From Oppiella nova (Eukaryota; Arthropoda; Arachnida; Sarcoptiformes; Oppiidae), in NCBI GenBank assembly GCA_905397405.1, contig CAJPVJ010000187.1, positions 1 to 33,505 of the forward strand: a stretch of DNA of 33,505 bases, written 5' to 3'. The translations under genes and the position numbers were made by a program. Within the stretch, counting starts at the first letter, position 1. The number at the start of each line of letters is the position of its first letter. Under the pieces are notes generated by a model, which was not told the DNA's origin, made no database searches, and saw only the letters and a list, made by a program, of their open reading frames with translations. Below are positions 12,244 to 22,752 of this stretch, piece after piece.

Positions 12244-14358
12244 AAATCGATTATTTAATGATTTTCTCATTAATTACAAATATAAGTATATTTTCTTTTT
12301 TAAAGTTAAATGTTTGTATAAATAATTAATAATTATCTAACTTTTTTAAACAAATGCTTTGGAAACAAAACAATGGATATATTTTATGGTTAAAAAGTTT
12401 TGAATGTAAATTATATTTAAAAACTTTAAAAAATTGTAGACATTTTTATTGTATAATAATTGCAAATAAGATTAAGTAAAATTAAAACCAATGGTATAAT
12501 CCATTGTATAAAAATATGTGACATTGAATTCTTATATAAAAATTGTTTGACAAATATGAATGCAGTAGAATCTCTGAAAGTAGAATGGCTAAATGTTTTG
12601 TATTTATTATACATGTTTAGGCATGTGATTATGGTTCAGTACGATTGCCTTGGATTCCAACAAATATCATAACTTATCTGTTTTGCAGTCATTTGTGTCA
12701 ATCGATTTGAAGTTATTGGAAAAGATCCTATAAATTTAAATCATAAGATATTTTGTTGAAAAATAACAAATATTATATACAGTATAATAATTTTATTTAA
12801 AAAACCAAACGTTTAAATTTTGTTTTCATTAAAAAATAAAAGCTTACAGCTAAGTAAATTCTGTAAGTTAACTAATGATTTAAATACAGTGAAATGTTAA
12901 TCATATTTCTAATATATACTATTAATGTAGATTCTACATTGTAGACATTAAACATTTAATGGAAGTTTAAATGTTTAACTTAAGAATAATAATAATTTAT
13001 AATTTTCAGACCACACTCTATATAAGGAAAATAAGGATTTCATGAAAAGTAGTGTTGAGAAGACAAACAGAATAAATATTTTCTATTATGTTAAGTAGAA
13101 TTTGATATACTGTATAAATTTGGATGACTTACGACTGATCTACATCAAATAATTATCCAGGACAAATATAATTTTTGATTAAAATAGTTGTTTGCACCAT
13201 GTAGATTCTACATTGTAGAACATAATTTTAAATTAATTTAAAAATAGTAAAACCTTTCGTTAGCACGAGATATTAACAAGGTATGTTCTATATGGTGCAA
13301 ACAACTATTTTAGTCAAGAATTATATTTGTTCTGGATAATTATTTGATGTAGATCAGTCGTTAGTCTAGTGATCTCGGTTTATATCTATAATTTAATTAT
13401 GAATTCTTGTGTTTAAAAGTCAGTGTTTGACTGAATTTTTTGTTGAATAAAGAGGATATCATGAATATATTAACTGGAATTGTCGTCTGAAGCAACCACT
13501 AGTGGTTAGCCATTAAATTGTTGATTGGGAGACACTTTTTACAGTAAATATTTAATATAGAGTATAATTTTCTGTGTTTATGTGTTTACATCAATTCAAA
13601 GGAATTCTTTGTTGTCAGCAAATGATTAATAGATGTTTAAGTGTTTATATCATAAATTGAAAAACTTTCAAATATAAAGATAGAGTATAAGTGTTGAGTA
13701 AACAAAAATTATTCATTGAATTGATTTGAATGCCGACGTCATGCTAAGTAAGCCCAGGGATGGACTCATTTAGCATCTGTTATTAGGAAGAGTTGATTCA
13801 CTTGTTGTGACCAATAATTATTTTGTAATATATTTAGTAACAATCAAAGTATATCACAATATTTCATAATTGGCTTTATTTTCTTAGAAATTTAAATTAT
13901 ATGCACCGGTAGTATTAAAATTATCAAAACTGTCATTTTGCTCATCACTGATATAAGTGAATGGTTTGTTAACTAATGTGTCATTAAATTAATAAATATA
14001 ACTCATGTGACAATCACTGAGCAACATAGTCCTAGCAATTGATATAAATTTCGCCATAATTGTCAAATAAATTATGACAATATAAATTTAATAGTTGCAT
14101 ATTTAGTATTTTTCAAATGTTTTCTACGTGTATATGTAATTATCATAACATTGATGTAAACATAAGATAATTTATAATGCATTCGGACTTTTAATCCCTG
14201 GTTATTCATTAATTTCTTATAAATGCATGAATAGCCTATTGAACTGCTATTATTTAAACCAGAAATTATTAGCTTTTCTAATCATTCAGTTTTGATGCTA
14301 GTTATTGAGATAACAAATTGAAAACTTTATATCATAAAATTAATATAACATTTGATTC
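12244..14358. repeat. Copy 1 of a 2.1-kb direct duplication (probable duplicate haplotype)
   Basis: The sequence matches 14495-16670 base for base apart from scattered substitutions (about 1% by eye). It starts at an offset of 2251 and ends at an offset of 2312. The change in offset is explained exactly by a 14-bp insertion in copy 1 (near 13207) and the 75 extra bases (74 plus N) near 16543 in copy 2. It is AT-rich, and I see no gene in it; short open frames at 12426-12672 occur in both copies but have no recognisable product. It holds a palindromic element at 13126-13365. Confidence 0.9.
13126..13365. mobile_element. Short palindromic element (hairpin), copy 1
   Basis: Inverted arms of about 75-80 bp begin ACGACTGATCTACATC at 13131 and end with the complement at 13361. 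This copy carries a 14-bp insertion (TTCTACATTGTAGA) in the inner part of the left arm, and a few mismatches. No coding capacity. It could be a MITE or foldback element; a transcript across it would form a long hairpin. Confidence 0.6.
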
Positions 14359-14494
14359 NNNNNNNNNNNNNNNNNNNNNNNNNNNNNNNNNNNNNNNNNN
14401 NNNNNNNNNNNNNNNNNNNNNNNNNNNNNNNNNNNNNNNNNNNNNNNNNNNNNNNNNNNNNNNNNNNNNNNNNNNNNNNNNNNNNNNNNNNNNN
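14359..14494. other. Assembly gap, 136 N
   Basis: A run of unknown bases. The sequence left of it (ending TTTGATTC) is the same as that ending at 16670, where it continues into unique DNA. The gap therefore joins the end of one copy of the duplicated segment to the start of the other. Confidence 0.99.
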
Positions 14495-15381
14495 AAATCG
14501 ATTATTTAATGATTTTCTCATTAATTACAAATATAAGTATATTTTCTTTTTTAAAGTTAAATGTTTGTATAAATAATTAATAATTATCTAACTTTTATAA
14601 ACAAATGCTTTGGAAACAAAACAATGGATATATTTTATGGTTAAAAAGTTTTGAATGTAAATTATATTTAAAAACTTTAAAAAATTGTAGACATTTTTAT
14701 TGTATAATAATTGCAAATAAGATTAAGTAAAATTAAAACCAATGGTATAATCCATTGTATAAAAATATGTGACATTGAATTCTTATATAAAAATTGTTTG
14801 ACAAATATGAATGCAGTAGAATCTCTGAAAGTAGAATGGCTAAATGTTTTGTATTTATTATACATGTTTAGGCATGTGATTATGGTTCAGTACGATTGCC
14901 TTGGATTCCAACAAATATCATAACTTATCTGTTTTGCAGTCATTTGTGTCAATCGATTTGAAGTTATTGGAAAAGATCCTATAAATTTAAATCATAAGAT
15001 ATTTTGTTGAAAAATAACAAATATTATATACAGTATAATAATTTTATTTAAAAAACCAAACGTTTAAATTTTGTTTTCATTAAAAAATAAAAGCTTACAG
15101 CTAAGTAAATTCTGTAAGTTAACTAATGATTTAAATACAGTGAAATGTTAATCATATTTCTAATATATACTATTAATGTAGATTCTACATTATAGACATC
15201 AAACATTTAATGGAAGTTTAAATGTTTAACTTAAGAATAATAATAATTTATAATTTTCAGACCACACTCAATATAAGGAAAATAAGGATTTCATGAAAAG
15301 TAGTGTTGAGAAGACAAACAGAATAAATATTTTCTATTATGTTAAGTAGAATTTGATATACTGTATAAATTTGGATGACTT

Positions 15382-15598
15382 ACGACTGATCTACATCAAA
15401 TAATTATCCAGGACAAATATAATTCTTGACTAAAATAGTTGTTTGCACCATGTAGAACATAATTTTAAATTAATTTTAAAATAGTAAAACCTTTCGTTAG
15501 CACGAGATATTAACAAGGTATGTTCTATATGGTGCAAACAACTATTTTAGTCAAGAATTATATTTGTCCTGGATAATTATTTGATGTAGATCAGTCGT
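15382..15598. mobile_element. Short palindromic element (hairpin), copy 2, near-perfect arms
   Basis: Allelic or duplicate counterpart of the element at 13131-13361. Here the two 80-bp arms match with about one mismatch, separated by a 57-bp spacer. No coding capacity. The better pairing and the absence of the 14-bp segment indicate that this is the form closer to the original. Confidence 0.65.
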
Positions 15599-16468
15599 TA
15601 GTCTAGTGATCTCGGTTTATATCTATAATTTAATTATGAATTCTTGTGTTTAAAAGTCAGTGTTTGATTGAATTTTTTGTTGAATAAAGAGGATATCATG
15701 AATATATTAACTGGAATTGTCGTCTGAAGCAACCACTAGTGTTTAGCCATTAAATTGTTGATTGGGAGACACTTTTTACAGTAAATATTTAATATAGAGT
15801 ATAATTTTCTGTGTCTATGTGTTTACATCAATTCAAAGGAATTCTTTGTTGTCAGCAAATGATTAATAGATGTTTAAGTGTTTATATCATAAATTGAAAA
15901 ACTTTCAAATATAAAGATAGAGTATAAGTGTTGAGTAAACAAAAATTATTCATTGAATTGATTTGATTGCCGATGTCGTGCTAAGTAAGCCCAGGGATGG
16001 ACTCATTTAACATCTGTTATTAGGAAGAGTTGATTCACTTGTTGTGACCAATAATTATTTTGTAATATATTTAGTAACAATCAAAGTATATCACAATATT
16101 TCATAATTGGCTTTATTTTCTAAGAAATTTAAATTATATGCACCGGTAGTATTAAAATTATCAAAAGTGTCATTTTGCTAATCACTGATATAAGTGAATG
16201 GTTTGTTAACTAATGTGTCATTAAATTAATAAATATAACTCATGTGACAATCACTGAACAACATAGTCCTAGCAATTGATATAAATTTCGCCATAATTGT
16301 CAAATAAATTATGACAATATAAATTTAATAGTTGCATATTTAGTATTTTTCAAATGTTTCCTACGTGTATATGTAATTATCATAAAATTGATGTAAACAT
16401 AAGATAATTTATAATGCATTCGGACTTTTAATCCCTGGTTATTCATTAATTTCTTATAAATGCATGAA

Positions 16469-16617
16469 TAGCCTATTGAACTGCTATTATTTAAACCAGA
16501 AATTATTAGCTTTTCTAATCATTCAGTTTTGATGCTAGTTATNTAGCCTATTGAACTGCTATTATTTAAACCAGAAATTATTAGCTTTTCTAATCATTCA
16601 GTTTTGATGCTAGTTAT
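16469..16617. repeat. Exact 74-bp direct repeat around a single N
   Basis: Bases 16469-16542 are repeated at 16544-16617 with one N (16543) between. Copy 1 of the larger duplication has the unit only once. This is the pattern left when two contigs with an unmerged end overlap are joined by a one-base gap. Confidence 0.9.
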
Positions 16618-16670
16618 TGAGATAACAAATTGAAAACTTTATATCATAAAATTAATATAACATTTGATTC

Positions 16671-17156
16671 TTGAGTGAATTCAAGAGTAGTTGTTCAGTA
16701 GTTTTCATCCATTAACTCATTTAATATATGTAATTGTATTCATGAAAAACCACAAAATTTAATATTCTTTACAAAATATTTAACTATTCAAACACAGATA
16801 ATCACTGGTAAATAATATCGTGACGAGTTCTCCTTGCATATCTTCGGTTAACCAGTGGAACGTGTACATACAGTAAACCAAACATTTATATTCAATTTAA
16901 AGTTTCCGTTTGAATGTAGCAATAAATGAGATTAAACAAAACAATAAAGTAAGGGATAGTAACTTATATCTCAACAAATATAATACTATTCCTACAAATA
17001 AAATTGTAATTGAAACACAAATACTAATTATTGCATAAGTTTATTAATTTTTAGATTCAATTCACTCGTCTATGAATTAAATATGTTTTGTTTAATTGTA
17101 TGAATAATATGTAATATTTTCAATTGATTTCTTTAAAAAATTGGTGAACTTTACAG
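16671..17156. other. AT-rich DNA before the NPC2-like exon
   Basis: No coding exon could be identified. It should contain, or be followed upstream by, the start codon and signal peptide of the NPC2-like gene, because the exon at 17157 begins in mid-codon after an acceptor (TTTACAG). None of the ATGs here opens a frame with a signal peptide. Confidence 0.4.
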
Positions 17157-17890
17157 ACGAGAACGGGTCAGTCATTGAGACAAAAGCCAGGAATATATCG
17201 GTGTTTGTATCGAATTGTACGAGAAATGAGACGGAATGCCGGTTCACCAGAGGAACGTCCGCTCAGCTCGACATCACATTCAGTATGCATCTCACGATTA
17301 GCACAATTTGGACACAAATTTTCTGATCTTAACTGTGATTATATTGCACGACAGCCTCATTGGCCGCATCGCCCGAAATAGAGAGGGGTATTCTGGCGAA
17401 GATGTATATGTCTGCTCTGGGAAAGTATGTGCGCATCCCATACGGAAACACCATCAATCCGTGCCATAACATGAGAAGTCTCAATGAGACTATAGACACC
17501 GACAACCATATACTCAATAACTGTGTGTCCACTGACACGCAAGACACTACAGCTACGAGTAACTGTATGTCCGCCGCTACACAAAATACAACTCATGTGC
17601 CCAACTGTCTGTCCACTGGCATCAAAGCGAATCAAACCTATAATTCGTTGTCAGAGTTTGAGGTCTCCACTGATTTTCCTGAAGTACGAGTCAATACTTA
17701 AAACTAATATTAATTATTAATGTCTAAAAATATTTGAATCCTATTCTACCAATAGGTTAGTGGTATTCAAGTAATGGTATTATTCAGACATAAGGTTGCG
17801 AACAGACGTGTTAGTAGTTTGAGAAAGTGGGACAAACATCCGGGTCCTATGTTCTTGTGCATTGTATTAGATAATTGTGCAGTTGTTTAG
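17157..17890 (+). CDS. ML-domain (NPC2-like) secreted lipid-binding protein, 5' partial
   Basis: The ML family (NPC2, MD-2, group 2 mite allergens) consists of small secreted beta-sandwich proteins that carry sterols and other lipids. Exons: 17157-17282, 17355-17683, 17756-17890 (stop TAG 17888-17890), giving 195 complete codons. The second exon may end at 17689 instead. Family features seen: VSNCTRNETECRF followed by a GTSAQLDITF strand, then IPYGNTINPCHN, NCLSTGIKANQTYN (equivalent to the usual NCP-L-x-x-G-x-x-Y loop), the strand VSGIQVMVLFRHK and a last Cys in MFLCIVL. It is longer than the usual mature length of about 130 because of a Thr/Asn-rich insert made of three 14-codon repeats. 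Several N-glycosylation sequons (NIS, NCT, NET, NTT, NQT) support secretion. The first exon with the signal peptide and first Cys was not found; it may lie in the N gap. Confidence 0.75.
17519..17644 (+). repeat. Three tandem 42-bp repeats inside the NPC2-like coding sequence
   Basis: Units 17519-17560, 17561-17602 and 17603-17644 each start AACTGTNTGTCC and encode 14 residues: NCVSTDTQDTTATS, NCMSAATQNTTHVP, NCLSTGIKANQTYN. The third unit aligns with the conserved family loop, so the first two look like copies of it. Each unit adds one cysteine. Confidence 0.85.
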
Positions 17891-18625
17891 ATTGCATTCA
17901 TATTTAATAAATTACTTAATAATAATAAATTGTTAATTATTCTTTACTCTAATATTTAATTTAAATCAATAGAATTTTGAGCATAAAATAATTTTAAATA
18001 AAATTTAATTACATGTATGTAAAAATGATAATCTATTCAAAAATGTTTTTTAAATAAACATCATTTAATTGAATAGATATACAGTAAATAAATAGATTTT
18101 TAAAACAAACGGTTGATTCTCATTTAGCAAAATATTTCAAACAATTTACTATTTAATATGAAACAGTAACTTTTATTGATGAGTTACAGAATATAAGTTA
18201 GTATTACTGTAATGAAGCAAGCAATTTTGTATATCATAGCAGATATTGTAGGTAGAATGGCAGAATAATACATGTATAACTTAAGAAATATACTAGAAAT
18301 ACCACTATATTCACAATTTTGAATTTGATGTATTCAAGAATTCGTGAAAGTACAGTTACTGTAATACTGTATACCTTGATGAAACAGTACAATTCTTGTA
18401 CAAATGCAATTCTTGCTGTAATACTGAACTGTAACAGTAGATATAACAGTACTGTATATGATTTGCACAAAAGTGTTATGCAATCAGTGAATGAGTGAAC
18501 AGTACTTATGAACGACTCAATTGACTGGACCTCTGCTCACAACTGGTGTCAACACAACACAAACATGTGATTCAATCAATCAGTCATTCATTTGATTTGA
18601 TTTGAATGAATGAACCGATGCTGTG
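17891..18625. other. AT-rich intergenic DNA, dense in TACNGTA
   Basis: No gene seen. Positions 18080-18456 hold five TACNGTA motifs (18080, 18205, 18357, 18365, 18450) and related ACAGTA/ACTGTA fragments. An open frame on the minus strand at 18234-18470 is low-complexity and hydrophobic, with no recognisable family. Confidence 0.5.
17906..17911 (+). terminator. Polyadenylation signal AATAAA of the NPC2-like gene
   Basis: Canonical AATAAA starting 16 nt after the stop codon. Confidence 0.55.
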
Positions 18626-18954
18626 ATGGGAGTGACAGTGAGTCAAGTGTTGTTCCTCATGACCATCCCTACGATGATAGCACTGGGAGTGGGATATGTT
18701 GTCATGCCTTCAGATGACCAGAAGAAGAAGTACTGGAATCAGGTATTAGACACCAAACTCACCACTCGTTCATTGATTCACTGATTCATTGATTGATTGA
18801 TTGATTGGTACAGAAATATGCAGACAAACAGAGTTTCACCCAAAAGACTGTCGACAACAACGACCAGTTCATGGATGTCATCAGAAAGAGTGCATCGAGT
18901 GATACCCTGGTGTTTGGCCGCAAGTCTAAGCCCACAGACAGTGCCAGCAAATGA
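18626..18954 (+). CDS. Small single-pass protein, probable UQCC3/CBP4-like complex III assembly factor
   Basis: Two exons, 18626-18742 and 18814-18954, join in phase 0 to give 85 aa. Residues about 6-27 form one hydrophobic membrane segment near the N-terminus (VLFLMTIPTMIALGVGYVV). It is followed by MPSDDQKKKYW and a charged helix with NDQFMDVIRKSASSD. This order (short N-terminal anchor, then a P-S/T-D/E basic motif, then a helix N-x-x-x-M-D-x-I-x-x-A) is that of UQCC3 in animals and CBP4 in yeast, which help cytochrome b assembly in the mitochondrial inner membrane. The assignment rests on pattern and size, not strong identity; another small mitochondrial anchor protein is possible. The gene structure itself is well supported: start, GT...AG intron of 71 nt and AATAAA after the stop. 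Confidence 0.6.
18772..18807. repeat. GATT microsatellite in the intron of the small gene
   Basis: An interrupted (GATT)n run ends about six bases before the splice acceptor TACAG at 18809-18813. Length changes could affect splicing. Confidence 0.7.
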
Positions 18955-19147
18955 TGATCACATTTGTGGTGATTGTGTGACCAGTGGTTGTGTCCACACA
19001 TTGTATGCATTGAATGAGTGGTAGTTTAGTTGAGTGACCACTACTTGTAATCACTATTACATCGCTATTACATGCTTTCACTTTCGGTTATCAAGTTATT
19101 GTCAATTAGTTATAATTATGAATAATATGTAAATTTTGTATAAAACC

Positions 19148-19153
19148 AATAAA
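19148..19153 (+). terminator. Polyadenylation signal AATAAA of the UQCC3-like gene
   Basis: Canonical AATAAA 193 nt past the stop codon. Confidence 0.5.
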
Positions 19154-19562
19154 ATAGATGTTCAAATATATCACGTTTTGTGACCCAATTGTGTTTTGTG
19201 ACTCAAACTTTTGTTTGAGAGGTATGTGAATTGATTTAATTTGATTATATTTACGCTATAATTGGCTAATGGTTTGTAAATTGGATTACAAAGTACTTCA
19301 CTTTCAATGTATTTAAAGAAAGATGAGTTGAAAAGTAAGATATAATTGTTTCCTAATATCTAATAACCAGTAATTTGCGAACAAACAAGAGTTGAAATTG
19401 TATTTAAAAATAAAGTTTAAATTACAGATTGAGGCCATTCTCTCATCTCATGTGGGGATCAAAACAATTTCTAACATATCTTATAATGAATAGTCTTTTA
19501 AAAATAAAATTTCTTGAATACAATAAGTCTTTCCATTAGAGGAGAATATGTGTCAAATCAGA

Positions 19563-19570
19563 TATAAAAG
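19563..19570 (+). promoter_or_regulatory. Candidate TATA box (TATAAAAG)
   Basis: A full-consensus TATAAAAG followed about 25-30 bases later by GACAGTAAG, which could serve as an initiator. It lies about 1.06 kb before the desaturase A start codon, so it would require a spliced leader exon. In AT-rich DNA this may be chance. Confidence 0.3.
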
Positions 19571-20622
19571 GGTCAAACGGACAGTAAGTGAAATAGTGCG
19601 CTCTTATTTATAGAAATATTTAAATTTTATGGCACTTATTATAGATATGAAAAGCAATTTGAGTTAAAAACAAAAAAAAATAAATTTTTATTTTTAAGGA
19701 ATCATTGTTTTACTTTTTTTTACAGAAATTTTTTATTATCCATTACATTTCAGTCAGTATACAGTACTCGAGAATGTATACAATGAAGTATACGGTAGAC
19801 ATCCACTGTAAGGACATCTTTTCACAAATCATTTGAATATTTGACAAGATTTAAAACTTTGAATATTCGGTTAAGTTTGTGTGATATATTGGTATTTGCA
19901 AATGAAATAGCTGTAGTAATAAATGGTGGCATAATTAAGAGAAGTGGGGCCCACCATATCATTTGAACTTATAATGAAAGTATGTCTCGTGGTGTTTAAT
20001 ATTTTAATAATAATTGAAAATAGACATAAATAGATTAGTAGTAAATCTTTGTGTCTTAATACTATTAAGAAAGACTTTGTGCTAAATACTGAGATTTATT
20101 AACAAAGATATTTTGTTTTGGTATTGATTTTAGTAACGAAAAACTCGAGTAATGTCTTGATTTGAGTGAAGAAAACGATAACAACAAGAGATTGAGAACA
20201 AGAGTGAGAAATGTCTTGAATTAATTTGATGTGAAGTCTTATAAACAATATTGTGTTTGTGTTGAGAGACTCATTGTATGCAACACTAGGATAACAGTGA
20301 AGAGTCAGTCAAAACTGAAATTCAAGTTTTGCTTCTCTTCTCTACAATTTGAAAGTTAATTGACTTTTGTGTTCACTTTTTATGTATTTTTCTATTTTTA
20401 AGATCTAATACATAACTTATAATCGATTTGAAGGAAAAGTAATATTTTCATACATTATTCCGCATATTTTGAAATTAATGAAAATATTTTTTATCAAATC
20501 TTATATTAAAATCATTACTGTATTTAGTGTTTAGATATTTTATTTTTATTCGAGTTTTGTAATGAGTTTTAAATTTTATTTTCCTTTTATGTTTTTAAAT
20601 AGTGTTCAAAACGAAAAATACA

Positions 20623-22426
20623 ATGAGTTTTGTTATAACCGAAGAGTGGATTGATTTTATTAAACAGATTAAGTGGTCTATAGTAGTGGCACTCCTATCA
20701 GTACATATCGGTGCTGTTCAAGGATTATATCTTCTCGTGTCTGAAGCCAAATGGCAGACAATTATTGTTTGTTATATTTTCAGTAAGTATCACTTTAATA
20801 CATTTATTACATCAAACATTTCGGAATGATTTTAATTTAGCATTTGAAAAGTGAATTTTTTTATAGATTTTAAAATGTGACAAAACTTGTAAATTAAGTA
20901 ATAATTTGTATTTCCTTTCAGGTGTGTTGGCAGGCATTGGAGTACTCGCAGGTAATTTTAATTTATATATTTAATAATTTAACTTACAAGTTAGACAAGT
21001 ATTTGTATGTAATGTAATTTTTAAATAATTGTATTTTTATTTAGTTTAGAATAGGTTTCTTTTGTAATTTTGTTATATCATAAATTTAGTACAACCAGAA
21101 TATACAAAAGTGTGAATATATTATATAACTTATAAACATAAACATAAAAGCAAACATGAATTATTTATACAATTTGTGGCTACAGGTGCCCACCGTTATT
21201 TTAGTCACCGGAGTTTCAAAGCGAATTGGAAACTTCGGTTAATCTTAATTATATTGCAGACCCTGTCGGGTCAGAAGTCGGCCATAGACTGGACACTGGA
21301 CCACCACACGCACCACAAGTTTGAGGGCACAAATGCCGACGCCGTGAGTCTGGGTCGGGGCTTCTTTTTCGCTCACATCGGGTGGCTTATGATGGAAAGG
21401 CATCCCCAATGTGTCGAAAAGCGCAACAAACTGAATGTCGACTACTTGTGGACTGACCCCATCGTTAGACTACAGCACGAATACTATGTGTTTCTATTCA
21501 TTGTCATCAATATATTGATTCCAACGCTTACTCCTTATATATTATTTGGCGAAAGTTTAGTCCTTAGCTTTTATACATGCTTTGCATTCAGATTTGTATA
21601 TACAATGCAATTGGCATTAAGTGGTAATATTTATTAAATTATTAGTCATTGAGATAAATTTTAAATATATTTAAATTATGATTACAGGAAACTCTTTTGC
21701 TCACATGTATGGGTACCGCGAATACGACAAGTCCTCCACATCTACTCATAACAAACCACTCAATTACCTGACTCTTGGCGGAGCCTATCATAACTTTCAT
21801 CATGCATTTCCTTACGGTAATAGATTCACATCAATATTATTATAAATATAGTTTATAAATACCGTGGTCCATATGATTGGGTACTAATGATCACAACCAA
21901 TTTTTATATAATGCTTTTAATAAGGTTTATGAATTATTTACTCGATTTTTCTCGAATTTAAGTGATTGTAATGAGGAATAATAACTGAATAAAAATGATA
22001 ATCTAGTGTTTAATTACCTAAACGTTAGTCTATTTCTAGAAAGTGTTACATCTATTGAAAAGTTAACTTAAATTAAGGTTATAATGAATTATTAATATTG
22101 ACAGTAATTAAGGCGATATATTGAATAAATTGTGATTAAAATGGATACAAATGATTACAGACTACTCCGCGAGTGAGTTCGGTGTCAAGAGCTTTAATGT
22201 CTACTCGGCTTTCATTGAGTTCTTTGAACGGATCGGATGGGCATATGATCTGAAGAAAGCGCCACAAAATTTGGTCGATATTCGCAGACAAAGAACTGGT
22301 GGCGAAGTCGATGAGAAAGCAGTGTTTAAATCATATCCCATCACAGATTGGATATTAGGATTTATTATCAGTTTTAATGTTGTTTGGACAGTTATTATAC
22401 TCAGACTATTTATTTATATAATGTAG
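20623..22426 (+). CDS. Acyl-CoA desaturase A (Delta9-type, ER membrane)
   Basis: Di-iron membrane enzyme that introduces a cis double bond into fatty acyl-CoA using cytochrome b5. Exons: 20623-20782, 20922-20951 (only 30 nt), 21186-21623, 21688-21816, 22161-22426; all introns are phase 1; 340 aa. All histidine boxes are present: HRYFSH, DHHTHH and YHNFHH, plus GNSFAHMYGYREYD, which supplies the Asn/His ligands known from SCD1. Hydrophobic segments lie at residues about 18-38, 42-64 and after box II (YYVFLFIVINILIPTLTPY). After box II the usual SETDADPHN stretch reads EGTNADAVS, and the Arg normally before box II (WARDH) is Leu here (WTLDH). ATG 20623 is the first in-frame Met after the acceptor ending at 20602; the protein lacks the longer N-terminal extension of many family members. 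Paralogue of desaturase B downstream. Confidence 0.95.
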
Positions 22427-22519
22427 TCATTCAAATCAACAACATTTTAATTCATTGAATCAAAATGATTAGCACTTTGTAATACAAACAGTCAATTGTT
22501 TCATTAACTTATTATCAGT

Positions 22520-22525
22520 AATAAA
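22520..22525 (+). terminator. Polyadenylation signal AATAAA of desaturase A
   Basis: Canonical AATAAA 94 nt after the stop codon, facing the opposite-strand signal at 22547-22552. Confidence 0.5.
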
Positions 22526-22546
22526 AGTACAATTTTGCTTTCACAC

Positions 22547-22552
22547 TTTATT
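22547..22552 (-). terminator. Possible polyadenylation signal of the DHCR7-like gene
   Basis: TTTATT on the + strand (AATAAA on the minus strand), about 200 nt past the DHCR7-like stop. Cleavage after it would fall into the end of the desaturase A 3' UTR, so the two convergent transcripts would overlap slightly. Confidence 0.35.
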
Positions 22553-22752
22553 TGATTTTCAAAAACAATTCACTTAACCTTACATAATGTTGAAAGTCAT
22601 TTTAATAATAAATAATTAATTAATTTAATTAAATTAAATTTTTTGAATCATCAAGTGCAAGATTAAAGGATTAAATCATAAATTAATTAATTATACACGA
22701 AATAATGTCAATAATATACCGTATATTATTGATGTATTATACTTGTACAGTA

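Larger units (their letters stand above)
14495..16670. repeat. Copy 2 of the 2.1-kb direct duplication
   Basis: Second copy of 12244-14358; it starts directly at the edge of the N gap. Differences seen include T/A at the AACTTTTTTAAAC site (copy 2 has AACTTTTATAAAC), GTAGACATTAAAC against ATAGACATCAAAC, and loss of a 14-bp segment in the hairpin element. No gene seen. Confidence 0.9.
18955..20622. other. Intergenic DNA upstream of desaturase A
   Basis: After the 3' UTR of the small gene (to about 19170) this is AT-rich DNA with no coding region I can support. It should contain the promoter and any 5' non-coding exon of desaturase A. The acceptor TTTTTAAATAG ending at 20602 suggests such a leader exon, but its donor was not located. 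TACNGTA motifs occur at 19760 and 19791. Confidence 0.45.

Noticed and set aside
12426-12672. Short open frames on both strands, repeated at 14677-14923
   Set aside because: They are kept in both copies only because the whole segment is duplicated; there is no recognisable product, and the composition is that of the flanking AT-rich DNA.
13355-13372. Possible tRNA/SINE A-box (TAGTCTAGTGATC) at the edge of the hairpin element
   Set aside because: No B-box at the proper distance and no cloverleaf could be drawn.
13494-13507. Perfect 14-bp palindrome AACCACTAGTGGTT
   Set aside because: The second copy of the segment has a mismatch (AGTGTTT), so it is not conserved and is probably chance.
18234-18470. 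Minus-strand open frame of 78 codons
   Set aside because: Low-complexity hydrophobic translation of AT-rich DNA full of TACNGTA motifs; no start context or homology.
18797-19024. Open frame on the + strand overlapping the UQCC3-like second exon
   Set aside because: It is in another frame from the spliced 85-aa product, which has a membrane anchor, proper splice sites and a family-like pattern.
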